Origin: Microbacterium sp. cf332
GTDB taxonomy: Bacteria; Actinomycetota; Actinomycetes; Actinomycetales; Microbacteriaceae
DNA length: 64,000 nt
Assembly: GCF_900102175.1 (NCBI RefSeq)
Contig: NZ_FNKN01000001.1
Location: 248,001-312,000 of the forward strand
Direction of reading: 5' to 3'
The position numbers and the translations under genes were made by a program. The notes beneath the pieces are model-generated. The model did no database searches, was not told where the DNA came from, and saw only the letters and a program-made list of their open reading frames with translations. How positions within the stretch are numbered: the stretch's first letter is position 1; each line of letters begins with the position of its first letter. Of this stretch, positions 16,860 through 25,470 are shown one piece after another.

Positions 16860-16888
16860 TTGCGGGAAGCTACTGTTACCTGTAACAC
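16860..16888 (+). promoter_or_regulatory. PadR promoter, leaderless
   Basis: TTGCGG (-35, 16860-16865), a 17-bp spacer, then TAACAC (-10, 16883-16888), 7 nt before the GTG of padR. The palindrome at 16874-16887 covers the spacer and most of the -10. Confidence 0.45.
16874..16887. promoter_or_regulatory. Palindromic operator over the padR promoter
   Basis: TGTTAC-CT-GTAACA, a perfect 6-2-6 inverted repeat between the -35 and the -10. The position suits autorepression by the PadR protein that starts 9 bp downstream. Confidence 0.5.
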
Positions 16889-16895
16889 TAGCTTC

Positions 16896-17219
16896 GTGAC
16901 CGATGACGCCAAGCTTGCCGCCCTCCGTCGGGGGATGCTCGAGCCGCTCGTGCTGGCGAGCATCGAAAAGCACCGCCGGTACGCGGCCGAGATCGTCGAA
17001 GCTCTGCGCGTCTGCAACTTTCCCGTCCTCGAAGGAACGCTCTATCCGCTCCTCAACAGGCTGCGTCGTGACGGTCTGATCGAACACGAATGGCAAGAGT
17101 CGACGTCCGGCCCACCGAGGAAGTACCTCGCACTGACCGCCGAGGGGCATGCGCAACTCGCAACGTTCCGTGACTACTGGACCGGTCTCACTCACACCCT
17201 CTCGAACGTAGGAGATTGA
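16896..17219 (+). CDS. PadR-family transcriptional regulator
   Basis: 107 aa, the short winged-helix form of PadR without a long C-terminal coiled coil. Recognisable parts are RRGMLEPLVLASIEKHRRYAAEIVEAL and then VLEGTLYPLLNRLRRDGLIE with GPPRKYLALTAEG for the wing. The GTG at 16896 begins at the family's usual first residues. The gene is one base from the PspC-domain gene, a common pairing in which PadR represses an operon for a membrane stress protein. It has a palindrome on its own promoter. Confidence 0.92.
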   Translation: MTDDAKLAALRRGMLEPLVLASIEKHRRYAAEIVEALRVCNFPVLEGTLYPLLNRLRRDGLIEHEWQESTSGPPRKYLALTAEGHAQLATFRDYWTGLTHTLSNVGD

Positions 17220-17220
17220 C

Positions 17221-17739
17221 ATGTCCGACATCCAGCACATGCGGCTCAGCGGCCACGCCGGAACCTTCCCGCTCACTCCGGAAGCGCACAGCCTGCTCGT
17301 CAGCTACGTGACCTCGTCCCGCGAACAGCTCGCCGATACTCTCGATGCCGATGAGACCGTCCGCGATCTGGAGGGCGCACTCGGTGATCGGCTGCACGCG
17401 TTGCTCGGAGCATCCGAGAAAGCGATCGATGATCGTCAGATGACCGAGATCATCCGTGATCTGGGTCACGTCGAGCCCTTCTCGGCTCAGCCCGCACGGA
17501 GTGGTGGCGGGACCTGGACCCGGATCGACGAGGGGAAGTGGTTCGGCGGCGTCTGCGTCGGCTTAGCCGTTCGCGGTCACCTTCGTCTCGACTGGGTGCG
17601 TACGATCGGCGTCTTCCTCATGCTCCTCACGGGGGGACTGATCGGCATCGTCTATCTCGGGCTCTGGGCGTTTCTTCCTCGAGTCGGGGCCGTCAATGAG
17701 TACGAACAGCGCACCAGGACCGCACATCCCGCGTTCTGA
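17221..17739 (+). CDS. PadR-associated helical domain fused to PspC domain
   Basis: 172 aa. The N-terminal part (about 1-90) is helical, with LVSYVTSSREQLADTL and DRQMTEIIRDLGHVEPF, resembling the HAAS domain found next to PadR genes. Residues 100-160 are a PspC domain: RIDEGKWFGGVCVGLAV, then a membrane segment GVFLMLLTGGLIGIVYLGLWAFLP. It should sit in the inner membrane with its helical domain in the cytosol, where it may sense envelope state and act on PadR (inference). The AGGAG site just upstream lies at the end of padR. Confidence 0.85.
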   Translation: MSDIQHMRLSGHAGTFPLTPEAHSLLVSYVTSSREQLADTLDADETVRDLEGALGDRLHALLGASEKAIDDRQMTEIIRDLGHVEPFSAQPARSGGGTWTRIDEGKWFGGVCVGLAVRGHLRLDWVRTIGVFLMLLTGGLIGIVYLGLWAFLPRVGAVNEYEQRTRTAHPAF

Positions 17740-17768
17740 CCCCCGCAGTGTCGGTCTGCCGAACTGAC

Positions 17769-17782
17769 ATAATGTGCATTAT
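17769..17782. repeat. AT-rich palindrome between convergent genes
   Basis: ATAATG-TG-CATTAT, a perfect 6-2-6 inverted repeat in the 47-bp gap between the PspC gene (+) and the PAP2 gene (-). Role unknown. It could be a protein site or a weak terminator. Confidence 0.45.
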
Positions 17783-17786
17783 CGGA

Positions 17787-18641
17787 TTATGCGACAGCGG
17801 AGTTCGAGAGGGGGCGGTGCCGGCCTGACGGAGTCGCGGCGCTCGCGGCCAGCGCGCCGAGGACGGTCGCCGTGATGGTCGTGACCGTGAGGACGGCGGT
17901 GACCGCCGTGCGACCGGGCCCGGCGGCGTACGAGGCGCACAGTGCGATCGCGGTCATCGCCGCTCCGAAGATCAGCACCGCGGTGATGGCGCGGAAACGT
18001 CGCTCGCGCACGGTCGGCAGTCGAGACCCACGAGCGCTCCCGCCTCGGCGGACGGCCGTCACGAACAGCGCGGCGACGGAGCTCCAGAAGCCGACGACCA
18101 GGCTCGCCGTCACGACGTCGCTCGGACGATGCCAGCCCGCCGCGATCACTCCCATGCCGGCGACCGACGCCCAGACGACGAGCGCGGGCGCCAGGACGAA
18201 CTTCATGCGGGGCGGCGCCGCGAACAGGGCCGCGCACGCTGCCGCGATCGCGATGGTCGCGTGTCCGGACGGCAGCGAGTTGCCATACGCGCCCCAACCG
18301 TCGGCGAGCTCCGGTCGCGCGATCACCTCGTGTTTGAGTATCTGCGTGACGATGCTCGATCCGATGAAGACGACGCCGGCCGCGGCGGCCTCGGCGAAGC
18401 GACGCCGGACGAGCGCGGCGGCCAGGCTCGCCAGCATGATGACGGCGGCGACGATCAGGATGTAGTTCGCGCTGATGTGCTGGGCGGCGAGAAGCATCGG
18501 GTTCGTCGAGTTGGCGGCTGCGACCATCGCCGTCTGATCGGCATCCTGGCCGGATGTGGTGAAAACGCAGACGGCGATCGTCACCGCGATCGCGGTGACC
18601 TGCACGCCTGCCAACTGCAGGTATCTCAGACTGCGTCCCAT
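17787..18641 (-). CDS. PAP2-family membrane phosphatase
   Basis: 284 aa with about 7 hydrophobic segments. The three phosphatase motifs are visible: KHEVIARP (K-x6-RP), SLPSGHATIA (PSGH) and GWHRPSDVVTASLV (SRxxxxxHxxxD-like, the His and Asp conserved but with G/W before the His). It may dephosphorylate lipid phosphates such as undecaprenyl diphosphate on the outer face of the membrane. I start at the ATG at 18641, preceded by GCGAGG. A GTG at 18671 would add 10 residues. Confidence 0.88.
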   Translation of the reverse strand: MGRSLRYLQLAGVQVTAIAVTIAVCVFTTSGQDADQTAMVAAANSTNPMLLAAQHISANYILIVAAVIMLASLAAALVRRRFAEAAAAGVVFIGSSIVTQILKHEVIARPELADGWGAYGNSLPSGHATIAIAAACAALFAAPPRMKFVLAPALVVWASVAGMGVIAAGWHRPSDVVTASLVVGFWSSVAALFVTAVRRGGSARGSRLPTVRERRFRAITAVLIFGAAMTAIALCASYAAGPGRTAVTAVLTVTTITATVLGALAASAATPSGRHRPLSNSAVA

Positions 18642-18750
18642 GCCGGCACCTCGCTCTCCGTCGCCCTCCACGGTACGGAGGTTCGGCTGTGAACCCCGTC
18701 AACGATCCAGCGCGCCGCGCTCCCCCGCCGTCGGGCCCGCGACCGCCCCC

Positions 18751-18756
18751 TAGGCT
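18751..18756 (+). promoter_or_regulatory. Leaderless -10 box of the AEC transporter
   Basis: TAGGCT, 6 nt before the GTG at 18763. Confidence 0.5.
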
Positions 18757-18762
18757 CGAAGG

Positions 18763-19680
18763 GTGCAGGTGCTGACCGGATTCGTCGTCGTCGGGGTCGC
18801 GATCGTGGTCGGTTACATCATCGGACGCATCGATCTGCTGGGCCCGCACGGTCGTCCGGTGCTGGCCCGACTCATCTTCTTCGTCCTGTCACCGTTCCTC
18901 ATGTTCGTCGTCCTGTCGCAGGCTGACGTCTCGACCCTGTTCTCGGCGCTCCTCCCGGTTTCAGCCATCGCGGCCGTGTCGATGTTCGTCATCTACGCGG
19001 CCGTCGCACGATTCGTGTGGCATCGATCGGTCGGCGAGGCGCTCATCGGCACGCTCTCGGCCGGGCAGGTCAACTCGAACAACATCGGCATCCCGCTGTC
19101 GCTCTATCTGCTGGGCTCGGCGGCCCTGCCGGCACCGGTGATCCTCATGCAGCTGATCGTGTTCACCCCGGTGACGATGGCGATCCTCGAGGCGGTGACG
19201 ACAGGCCAGCGTCGTCCCTTGCCGATCCTCAGGCGGACCTTCGCCAACCCCATCGTGATCTCCTCGCTCGCCGGCGTCATCGTGTCGGTCTCCGGGCTCG
19301 AGCTGCCGCCCATCGTCCTCGATCCGCTGCAACTGATCGCCGACGCGTGCGTTCCGGTGCTGTTGATCGCCTACGGCATGTCGCTGCACGGGCAGCGTGT
19401 CCTGGCGCCCTCGGGCCGGCGTCGTGACATCCTGCTCGCGTCCGGTCTGAAGCTCGTCGCGATGCCGTTGGTCGCCTGGGCCGTCGCGGCGCTCCTCTTC
19501 CGCCTCTCCCCCGCCGAGGTCCTCGCCGTGACGGTCCTCGCGGCCCTGCCGACCGCTCAGAACGTCTTCAACTTCGCACAGCGCTACGACGTGGGCGAGA
19601 CGATCTCGCGCGACACAGTGTTCATCACCACGCTCGGGTGCGTGCCCGTCCTGCTCACCGCGACCCTCATCCTCGGCTGA
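18763..19680 (+). CDS. AEC-family transporter (auxin efflux carrier type)
   Basis: 305 aa with about 10 TM helices in two five-helix halves and a short cytosolic link near residues 140-160 (TTGQRRPLPILRRTFANP). The N-terminal half has GQVNSNNIGIPLSLY and the C-terminal half AALPTAQNVFNFAQRY, the paired crossover regions of this family. Bacterial members carry carboxylates such as malate or malonate. The substrate here is not known. No partner gene is adjacent. Confidence 0.88.
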   Translation: MQVLTGFVVVGVAIVVGYIIGRIDLLGPHGRPVLARLIFFVLSPFLMFVVLSQADVSTLFSALLPVSAIAAVSMFVIYAAVARFVWHRSVGEALIGTLSAGQVNSNNIGIPLSLYLLGSAALPAPVILMQLIVFTPVTMAILEAVTTGQRRPLPILRRTFANPIVISSLAGVIVSVSGLELPPIVLDPLQLIADACVPVLLIAYGMSLHGQRVLAPSGRRRDILLASGLKLVAMPLVAWAVAALLFRLSPAEVLAVTVLAALPTAQNVFNFAQRYDVGETISRDTVFITTLGCVPVLLTATLILG

Positions 19681-19785
19681 ATCCCGGTCGGGTCCACGCG
19701 CCGCCGAGGCCGTGTCGGCCTCGTCGTGGTTGCACTACCGTGTGGAATGTCGGGGGTGTGCGGCCCCCACGAAGGAGGTTCTCTC

Positions 19786-20337
19786 ATGTCCACTTCTGAT
19801 AACACCAGCACCAGGTTCGTCAGGTCGCTGCGCACGGCGTTCATCGTCGGCGGCATCCTGTCGATCGTGCTCGGCCTTCTGATCCTCATCTGGCCCGGGC
19901 GCACCGCCCAGGTCTTGACGGGGATCATCGCGGCGTACACGATCGTCGCCGGCCTCGTCTATGCCGCTCTCGGCATCTTCTCTCGGACGAAGGGCGGCTG
20001 GTCGCGCATCGGGCACATCGCCCTGGGCGTCTTCTTCGTATTCGTCGGCATCGTCGCGTTCGCGAACCTCGCGGCCTTCACCCTGTCGTTCGCGCTGTTC
20101 CTGGGCGTGCTCGTCGGCATCCTGTGGATCATCGAGGGTGCCGTGTCTCTCTCGGTGGTCGGTCAGTCGTCGTCGCGGGGCTGGACGATCGCCTTCGCGG
20201 TGCTGTCGATCATCGCGGGTGTCGTGCTGCTCTTCTCGCCGCTCTGGGGCGCGATCGTGCTCTGGTGGCTCCTGGGCATCTCCGCCGTCGCGCTCGGCAT
20301 CGTGAACGTGGTGCGCGGTCTGTCGTTCCGGTCCTGA
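19786..20337 (+). CDS. HdeD family (DUF308) membrane protein
   Basis: 183 aa, six hydrophobic helices in three helical hairpins. The repeated motif GLLILIWPGRTAQVLTGIIA, then VLLFSPLWGAIVLWWLLGI is typical of HdeD-like proteins, which contribute to acid resistance in enterobacteria. The function in actinobacteria is not established. The ATG at 19786 has an excellent AAGGAGG at 19772-19778. It is convergent with the peptidase gene, 12 bp away. Confidence 0.88.
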   Translation: MSTSDNTSTRFVRSLRTAFIVGGILSIVLGLLILIWPGRTAQVLTGIIAAYTIVAGLVYAALGIFSRTKGGWSRIGHIALGVFFVFVGIVAFANLAAFTLSFALFLGVLVGILWIIEGAVSLSVVGQSSSRGWTIAFAVLSIIAGVVLLFSPLWGAIVLWWLLGISAVALGIVNVVRGLSFRS

Positions 20338-20349
20338 CCCGACGGGGCG

Positions 20350-22338
20350 TCAGACCGGCAGGTGGCGGCCCCACCACTCGAGGACGGCCTCGAACCGCTG
20401 CACGCGGTGGCGGGGCCGTCCCGACCGGGTGAGCTCGTGATCCTCGCCGGGGAAGACGAGGAGCTCGGCGTCGACCCCGTTCCGGCGGAGGGCCGTGTAG
20501 TACCGGGTCGCCTGCTCCAGCGGGCAGCGGAAGTCGAGCTCCGAGTGCATGACGAGGGTGGGCGTCCGCACCTCGCCGACGACGGCCATGGGGCTCTGCT
20601 CCCGGATCGTCGCGGCATCGGTGCCGACGTACTCATCGCCGAAGAACGAGCCGATGTCGCTCGTGCCCTGGAACGTCTCCGGGTCGAGGAACCCGCGCTC
20701 GACGATCGCCGCCGCGAAGCGGTGCTCGTGCGCGATCGCCCAGGCCGTGAGGTACCCGCCGTACGAGCCGCCCATGATGCCGACTCGGGAGCCGTCGAGG
20801 CGGCTGTCGGCCTCGATCGCGCCGTCGAGGAAGGCGAGGACATCGACGAGGTCGTCGGTGCCCATCCGCCCCCGGATGCTCCTACCGTGGGCGCGTCCGT
20901 AGCCGGCGCTCCCACGCGGGTTGCAGTACACGACGGCATATCCGGCTTCGACGAGCACCTGGGTCTCGTCGAAGAGATGCACGCCGTACGACGCGTAGGG
21001 CCCGCCGTGGATCTGCAGAACGACGGGGAAGGGGCCCTCCCCCGCAGGCACGGCGACCCAGCCGTGGACGGGGTAGCCGTCGCCGGCCGTGACGTCGAGC
21101 TCGCGCGGCAGGACGTAGCCGGCGCGCCGGGCCGCGTCGCCGAAGGAAGTCAGCAGGCGGGCGTCGACGCCCGCCGCATCGAGCAGCAGGATCTCGCCCG
21201 CCGACCGGCTCGTGGCCACGGCGCAGACGATGCGCTCCCCCGCGGCGTCGGCGGCATGTCCGACGACCTCGAGCCCGCCGCGGAGCCGGCTCGAGGTCCC
21301 GTCGCGCGAGACACGGAGCAGGTGGACTTCGCCGCGCGTGCGGTTCTGCACCAGGAAGTCGTCGCCGACGGCCGTGACATGCGATCCGACCTCGCCGAGG
21401 TCGACCGTCTCGGGGTCGGTGAGCCGGCGCGGTGCGTCGCCGTCGAGGATCCAGAGCGCGACGCCGGGCGCTACGAAGTCGATGCCCGTGGCGCCGGGAT
21501 CGGACGCGAGCAGGGCGATGGTTCCGTCGGGCGCCACGGCGATGTCGCTGATCGACAGGCTGGGCGGGAGCATCGAGCGCTGTCCGCCGCCGTCGACCGG
21601 CACGGCGAGAAGCGGGGTCCGCAGGTCGCGGTGCTCGGGCTCGATGGCATCCGTGGTGGTGAGGATCTCCCGGCCGTCGCGGGTGAAGACGACCCCGACG
21701 TGCGAGAGCGGACCGGACGTCAGCTGCCGCGCCTCCTCCGGCACCGGACGATGCGAGCCCGCATCCGGCGTGCCGGCGGACGGTGCTGCGTCGTAGGCGG
21801 GTTCTGCGCCCGGGTCGGGAACGCTGACGACGAATACGTGCGCCGGTCGATCGGCGACGTAGCCGAGGCCGTTCGCGTGCCATCGAATCCCTGTGATGCG
21901 ACGGGGCGGCTCAGCCTCCGGCGCGATGCCGTCGATCGAGCCGTAGCGTCCGGGCTCGGGCACGCGAGCGGTGAAGCCGATGTGATCTCCGGTCGGCGAC
22001 CACGCGAAGGCCGTCACGCCGAGGGGCGCGTCGGTGACCTGCACGACCTCCGAGCCGGCGGCGGCGATGATGTGCACCTGGGGCCTGCCTCCCGCGTCCG
22101 CGCGGAGGAAGGCGATGCGGCTGTCGTCGGGCGCCAGCCGGGGCGCGGAGTCGGCGACACCGCGCGTGATGCGTCGGGCATCCCCGGCCGGCAGATCGAT
22201 CCGCCACAGCTGGCCGACATTGCGGTCGGCCCGGAGATCGGGGCGCGACGTCGCGAACACCGCGAACGAGCCGTCTCCGGCGATGGCGGGGCGGCCGACC
22301 GAGACGAGCGCCTCGATGTCGTCGGGGCGCATGCTCAC
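20350..22338 (-). CDS. S9-family prolyl oligopeptidase-like serine peptidase
   Basis: 662 aa. Residues 1 to about 390 form a beta-propeller made of repeated WD-like blades (for example SPTGDHIGFTARVP), and the remainder is an alpha/beta-hydrolase domain. The catalytic triad is Ser525 (GGSYGGY), Asp602 (ELDFRCP) and His634 (GEDHEL). There is no signal peptide, so it is probably cytosolic and cleaves peptides or acyl-peptides. The GTG at 22338 overlaps the SDR stop as GTGA. An ATG two codons later is a possible alternative start. Confidence 0.92.
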   Translation of the reverse strand: MSMRPDDIEALVSVGRPAIAGDGSFAVFATSRPDLRADRNVGQLWRIDLPAGDARRITRGVADSAPRLAPDDSRIAFLRADAGGRPQVHIIAAAGSEVVQVTDAPLGVTAFAWSPTGDHIGFTARVPEPGRYGSIDGIAPEAEPPRRITGIRWHANGLGYVADRPAHVFVVSVPDPGAEPAYDAAPSAGTPDAGSHRPVPEEARQLTSGPLSHVGVVFTRDGREILTTTDAIEPEHRDLRTPLLAVPVDGGGQRSMLPPSLSISDIAVAPDGTIALLASDPGATGIDFVAPGVALWILDGDAPRRLTDPETVDLGEVGSHVTAVGDDFLVQNRTRGEVHLLRVSRDGTSSRLRGGLEVVGHAADAAGERIVCAVATSRSAGEILLLDAAGVDARLLTSFGDAARRAGYVLPRELDVTAGDGYPVHGWVAVPAGEGPFPVVLQIHGGPYASYGVHLFDETQVLVEAGYAVVYCNPRGSAGYGRAHGRSIRGRMGTDDLVDVLAFLDGAIEADSRLDGSRVGIMGGSYGGYLTAWAIAHEHRFAAAIVERGFLDPETFQGTSDIGSFFGDEYVGTDAATIREQSPMAVVGEVRTPTLVMHSELDFRCPLEQATRYYTALRRNGVDAELLVFPGEDHELTRSGRPRHRVQRFEAVLEWWGRHLPV

Positions 22339-23099
22339 TCGCCGCCGAAGGACGAGATGTCTCCCACCAGCCGGGTGTTGTCCGACGCGATCGGCTCGAC
22401 CGCCGCCAGTGCGATCTCGGCAGCGAACTCCGAGACGTTGTAGAGCTTCCCGGCCGACTCGCGGCGCGTCGCGATGGCGCCGGGGCTGGCCCGCTCGAGC
22501 AGGGTCGCGGTGATCGTGCCCTCGATCATGTCGCCTGAGACGACCACGAAGCCGATGCCGCGCTCGCTCAGCTCGCCGATGCGCTCGCGGAGGGCGTCCT
22601 CGCCGGCACGCTTCGAGAGAGCGACGGCCTCGTACTCGGGCATCGTCGGCGTCGTGCGGATGAAGTGCGCCTGATGGCTGGTCACGAACACGACCCGCGA
22701 GCCGTCCTCGAGCAACGGCAGTGCGGCTTCCAGCGCACCGACCTGAGCATCGCGGTTGAGCGTGAGGGCGTAGTCCTCGGCCATGCCGCCCTCCATGCCC
22801 CCGGACGCGTTCAGGACCAGGAGATCGAGGCGACCGAACGTCTCGCGGACGGTGGCGAACATCTCGTCGACCGAGGCCCGGTCGGTCAGGTCGGCGCCGA
22901 CGACCAGGACCTCGACGCCCAGCTCGCGGAGCTCGGCCGCGAGCTTCTCCGCGCGCGGTGCCTTGTTGCGGAAGTTGATGACGACGTTGGCCCCGGCCTG
23001 CGCCAGGTAGCGCGCGGTGTCGGCGCCGATGCCGCGCGACGATCCCGTCACGAGGGCCGTGCGGCCGGTGAGGGTTCCGGCGGGAAGGGGCTGAGTCAT
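22335..23099 (-). CDS. SDR-family oxidoreductase, atypical catalytic site
   Basis: 254 aa. The cofactor motif TGSSRGIG near residue 20 and NASGG near 95 are those of a classical SDR. The catalytic Ser lies in VFVTSHQA. The usual YxxxK is not present: the following segment reads PEYEAVALSKRAGED, with Lys 7 residues after Tyr. The enzyme may therefore be inactive, use another residue, or have a shifted site. The gene is translated first in a two-gene operon with the S9 peptidase. The ATG at 23099 has an AGGAGCG site. Confidence 0.85.
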   Translation of the reverse strand: MTQPLPAGTLTGRTALVTGSSRGIGADTARYLAQAGANVVINFRNKAPRAEKLAAELRELGVEVLVVGADLTDRASVDEMFATVRETFGRLDLLVLNASGGMEGGMAEDYALTLNRDAQVGALEAALPLLEDGSRVVFVTSHQAHFIRTTPTMPEYEAVALSKRAGEDALRERIGELSERGIGFVVVSGDMIEGTITATLLERASPGAIATRRESAGKLYNVSEFAAEIALAAVEPIASDNTRLVGDISSFGGE

Positions 23100-23223
23100 G
23101 GGGGCGCTCCTGCGGGGATGTTCGGCTCTCGGCGCGGCGGTCCGCCGGCACCGACCGAGCCTATCAACCGGCCCGGTGGCGACCCTCGACTGGTAGGTTC
23201 GGGGCAGGGAAGAAGGAGCGCAG

Positions 23224-23709
23224 ATGTTGCCCGATCTCACGCAGTACCTCTGGATAGCGTGGCTCGTGCTGGCATTGATCTTCGTGATCGTCGAGCTGCT
23301 CACGCTCGAGTTCACGTTCCTGATGCTCGCCGCCGGCACGCTCGTCGGCGGCCTCGGCACCAATCTCCTCTCCGCGCCGTGGTGGCTCCAGGTCGCGGCG
23401 GCCGCCGGGGTCTCCGCTCTCCTGCTGTTCACGATCCGGCCGCTGCTGCTGCGTGCGCTGCATCGCAGCAGCGCGCTGATCCCCACCAACGTCGACGCCC
23501 TCGCCGGAACGGGCGCGCGGGTCCTCGTGCCGTTCATCGAGGGCGCGGGCTCGGTCAAGCTCGACAACGGCGAGACCTGGACCGCTCGGCTCGTCGACAG
23601 CCCCGCCGACGTCGCCGTCGGCACCCGGCTCATCGTCCGCGCCGTGCGCGGCGCCACTGTAGAGGTGACCGTCCCCGTCCCCGACCCGAAGGAGAACACC
23701 CATGGTTGA
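23224..23709 (+). CDS. NfeD-like membrane protein
   Basis: 161 aa. Four hydrophobic segments lie in the first 80 residues (LDLTQ.. then FLMLAAGTLVGGLGTNLL), followed by a C-terminal OB-fold beta-barrel (about 95-150, LAGTGARVLVPFIEGAGSVKL). NfeD proteins work with SPFH/stomatin proteins, and the next gene here is one, overlapping by 8 bp. The ATG at 23224 has AAGGAG at 23213-23218. TAGGTT at 23194-23199 is a likely -10. The pair probably organises membrane domains (family knowledge). Confidence 0.9.
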   Translation: MLPDLTQYLWIAWLVLALIFVIVELLTLEFTFLMLAAGTLVGGLGTNLLSAPWWLQVAAAAGVSALLLFTIRPLLLRALHRSSALIPTNVDALAGTGARVLVPFIEGAGSVKLDNGETWTARLVDSPADVAVGTRLIVRAVRGATVEVTVPVPDPKENTHG

Positions 23710-24649
23710 CGTCGGCGCCTTCATCGGGCAGATCTTCGTGATCGTGCTCCTCGTCGTGCTCGCGATCTTCGTGATCGTCGTGCTGTTCCGCGCGATCCGG
23801 ATCATCCCGCAGGCGTACGCCGGGGTCGTCGAGCGTCTCGGCCGCTACCAGCGGACCCTCTCCCCCGGGCTGAACATCCTCATCCCCTTCATCGACCGGG
23901 TCCTGCCGCTCGTGGACATGCGCGAGCAGGTCGTGTCGTTCCCGCCTCAGCCCGTCATCACCGAGGACAACCTCGTCGTCTCGATCGACACCGTCGTGTA
24001 CTTCCAGGTCACGGATGCCCGGGCGGCGACGTACGAGATCAACAACTACCTCGGCGCCGTCGAGCAGCTCACGACGACGACCCTGCGCAACGTCGTCGGC
24101 GGTCTCAACCTCGAACAGGCCCTGACAAGCCGCGACAACATCAACGGTCAGCTGCGCATCGTCCTCGACGAGGCGACGGGCAAGTGGGGCATCCGCGTCT
24201 CGCGCGTCGAGCTGAAGGCCATCGACCCGCCCATCTCGATCCAGGACTCCATGGAGAAGCAGATGCGAGCGGAACGCGACCGCCGCGCCGCGATCCTCAC
24301 CGCGGAGGGCTCGAAGCAGTCGCAGATCCTTGAGGCGGAGGGGCGCCGACAAGCGGAGATCCTCACGGCCGAGGGTGACAAGCAGGCCCAGATCCTCCGT
24401 GCCGAGGGCGAGTCGGCGGCGATTCAGACGGTGTTCCAGGCCATCCACGACGGCAATCCCGACGACAAGCTTCTGGCCTACCAGTACCTGCAGACGCTGC
24501 CGAAGATCAGCGACAGCGCCTCGAGCAAGCTCTGGATCATCCCGAGCGAGTTCACCGAGGCGCTCAAGAGCATGACCGCCGGATTCGCTCCTCGGCGTGA
24601 CGCCCCCTCGGAACCGCCCGCGGACCGCAGCGCTCCGCCCGCTCCGTGA
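23702..24649 (+). CDS. SPFH/Band 7 membrane protein (stomatin-like)
   Basis: 315 aa. An N-terminal membrane anchor (about residues 8-32) is followed by the SPFH domain from QAYAGVVERLGRYQRTLSPG to the region VSRVELKAIDPP, and then a long charged coiled coil made of repeated EGxxQAxIL-like units (AEGSKQSQILEAEGRRQAEIL). A Pro-rich end follows. Such proteins form oligomeric cages on the membrane with a partner NfeD. The start overlaps nfeD, and the stop overlaps the next gene as GTGA. Confidence 0.93.
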   Translation: MVDVGAFIGQIFVIVLLVVLAIFVIVVLFRAIRIIPQAYAGVVERLGRYQRTLSPGLNILIPFIDRVLPLVDMREQVVSFPPQPVITEDNLVVSIDTVVYFQVTDARAATYEINNYLGAVEQLTTTTLRNVVGGLNLEQALTSRDNINGQLRIVLDEATGKWGIRVSRVELKAIDPPISIQDSMEKQMRAERDRRAAILTAEGSKQSQILEAEGRRQAEILTAEGDKQAQILRAEGESAAIQTVFQAIHDGNPDDKLLAYQYLQTLPKISDSASSKLWIIPSEFTEALKSMTAGFAPRRDAPSEPPADRSAPPAP

Positions 24650-25416
24650 CGCACCCGTTCTTCGCGTCCTCTCGCCCGCGCATCCTCGCGCACCGCGGGT
24701 TCGTGCCCCCGGATTCGGAGGGCATCGTCGAGAACACGTTCGCCGCGTTCGCGGCCGCGCATGCGTTGGGGGTCGCGTACGTCGAGTCGGACTGCCACCT
24801 GAGCGCCGACGGTACCGTCATCCTGTTCCACGACGCCGATCTCGAACGGGTCGCCGGCGACCCGCGTCCGATCTCGGAGGTCGGCGACCGCGAGCTCGAG
24901 ACGCTGATGGCCGACCGAGGTGGGCTCGTGACGCTCGAGCAGGCGCTGGAGGCCTTCCCGACGCTTCGCTTCAACCTCGATGTCAAGGCCGCCGCGGCCG
25001 CCGACGAGGTCGGGCGGATCGTCGCGCCTTTCGCCGACCGCGTCCTGGTCACCAGCTTCTCCGATCGCCACCGAGCCCGCGCGCTCCGTGCCGCCCGCGC
25101 GGCCGGCGGCCATCCGGCGACGTCGGCCGGAACGGTCCGGATCGCGGCTCTCGTCGCGGCGGTCGCCTCGGGTGTGCCATGGTTGATGAGTCGCGCATTG
25201 CGCGGCATCGACGCGGTGCAGGTCCCCGAGCGTCGAGGACCGCTCCGCATCGTCACCCCCCGCATGATCCGCGCCGTGCACCGCGACGGCGTGGAACTCC
25301 ACGTCTGGACGGTCAACGACGCAGACGATATGAGGCGCCTGCTCGCGGCCGGCGTCGACGGTCTCGTCACCGATCGGGCCGACCGAGGACTGAGCGTCGC
25401 GGCGGAGACCCGCTGA
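24646..25416 (+). CDS. Glycerophosphodiester phosphodiesterase
   Basis: 256 aa. The GDPD fold starts with LAHRGFVPPDSEGIVENTFAAF and the metal-binding ESDCHLSADGTVILFHD, with HRG, ENT, E/D and HD conserved. The TIM-barrel ends LHVWTVNDADDMRRLLAAGVDG. It would cleave glycerophosphodiesters to glycerol-3-phosphate and an alcohol. There is no signal peptide, so it is cytosolic. The GTG at 24646 overlaps the SPFH stop, so it is the third gene of that operon. Confidence 0.93.
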   Translation: MTHPFFASSRPRILAHRGFVPPDSEGIVENTFAAFAAAHALGVAYVESDCHLSADGTVILFHDADLERVAGDPRPISEVGDRELETLMADRGGLVTLEQALEAFPTLRFNLDVKAAAAADEVGRIVAPFADRVLVTSFSDRHRARALRAARAAGGHPATSAGTVRIAALVAAVASGVPWLMSRALRGIDAVQVPERRGPLRIVTPRMIRAVHRDGVELHVWTVNDADDMRRLLAAGVDGLVTDRADRGLSVAAETR

Positions 25417-25470
25417 ATACCCCGACACGCTGAATATCGGCTGTGAAACCCCGAAGACCACCCATCGTTC

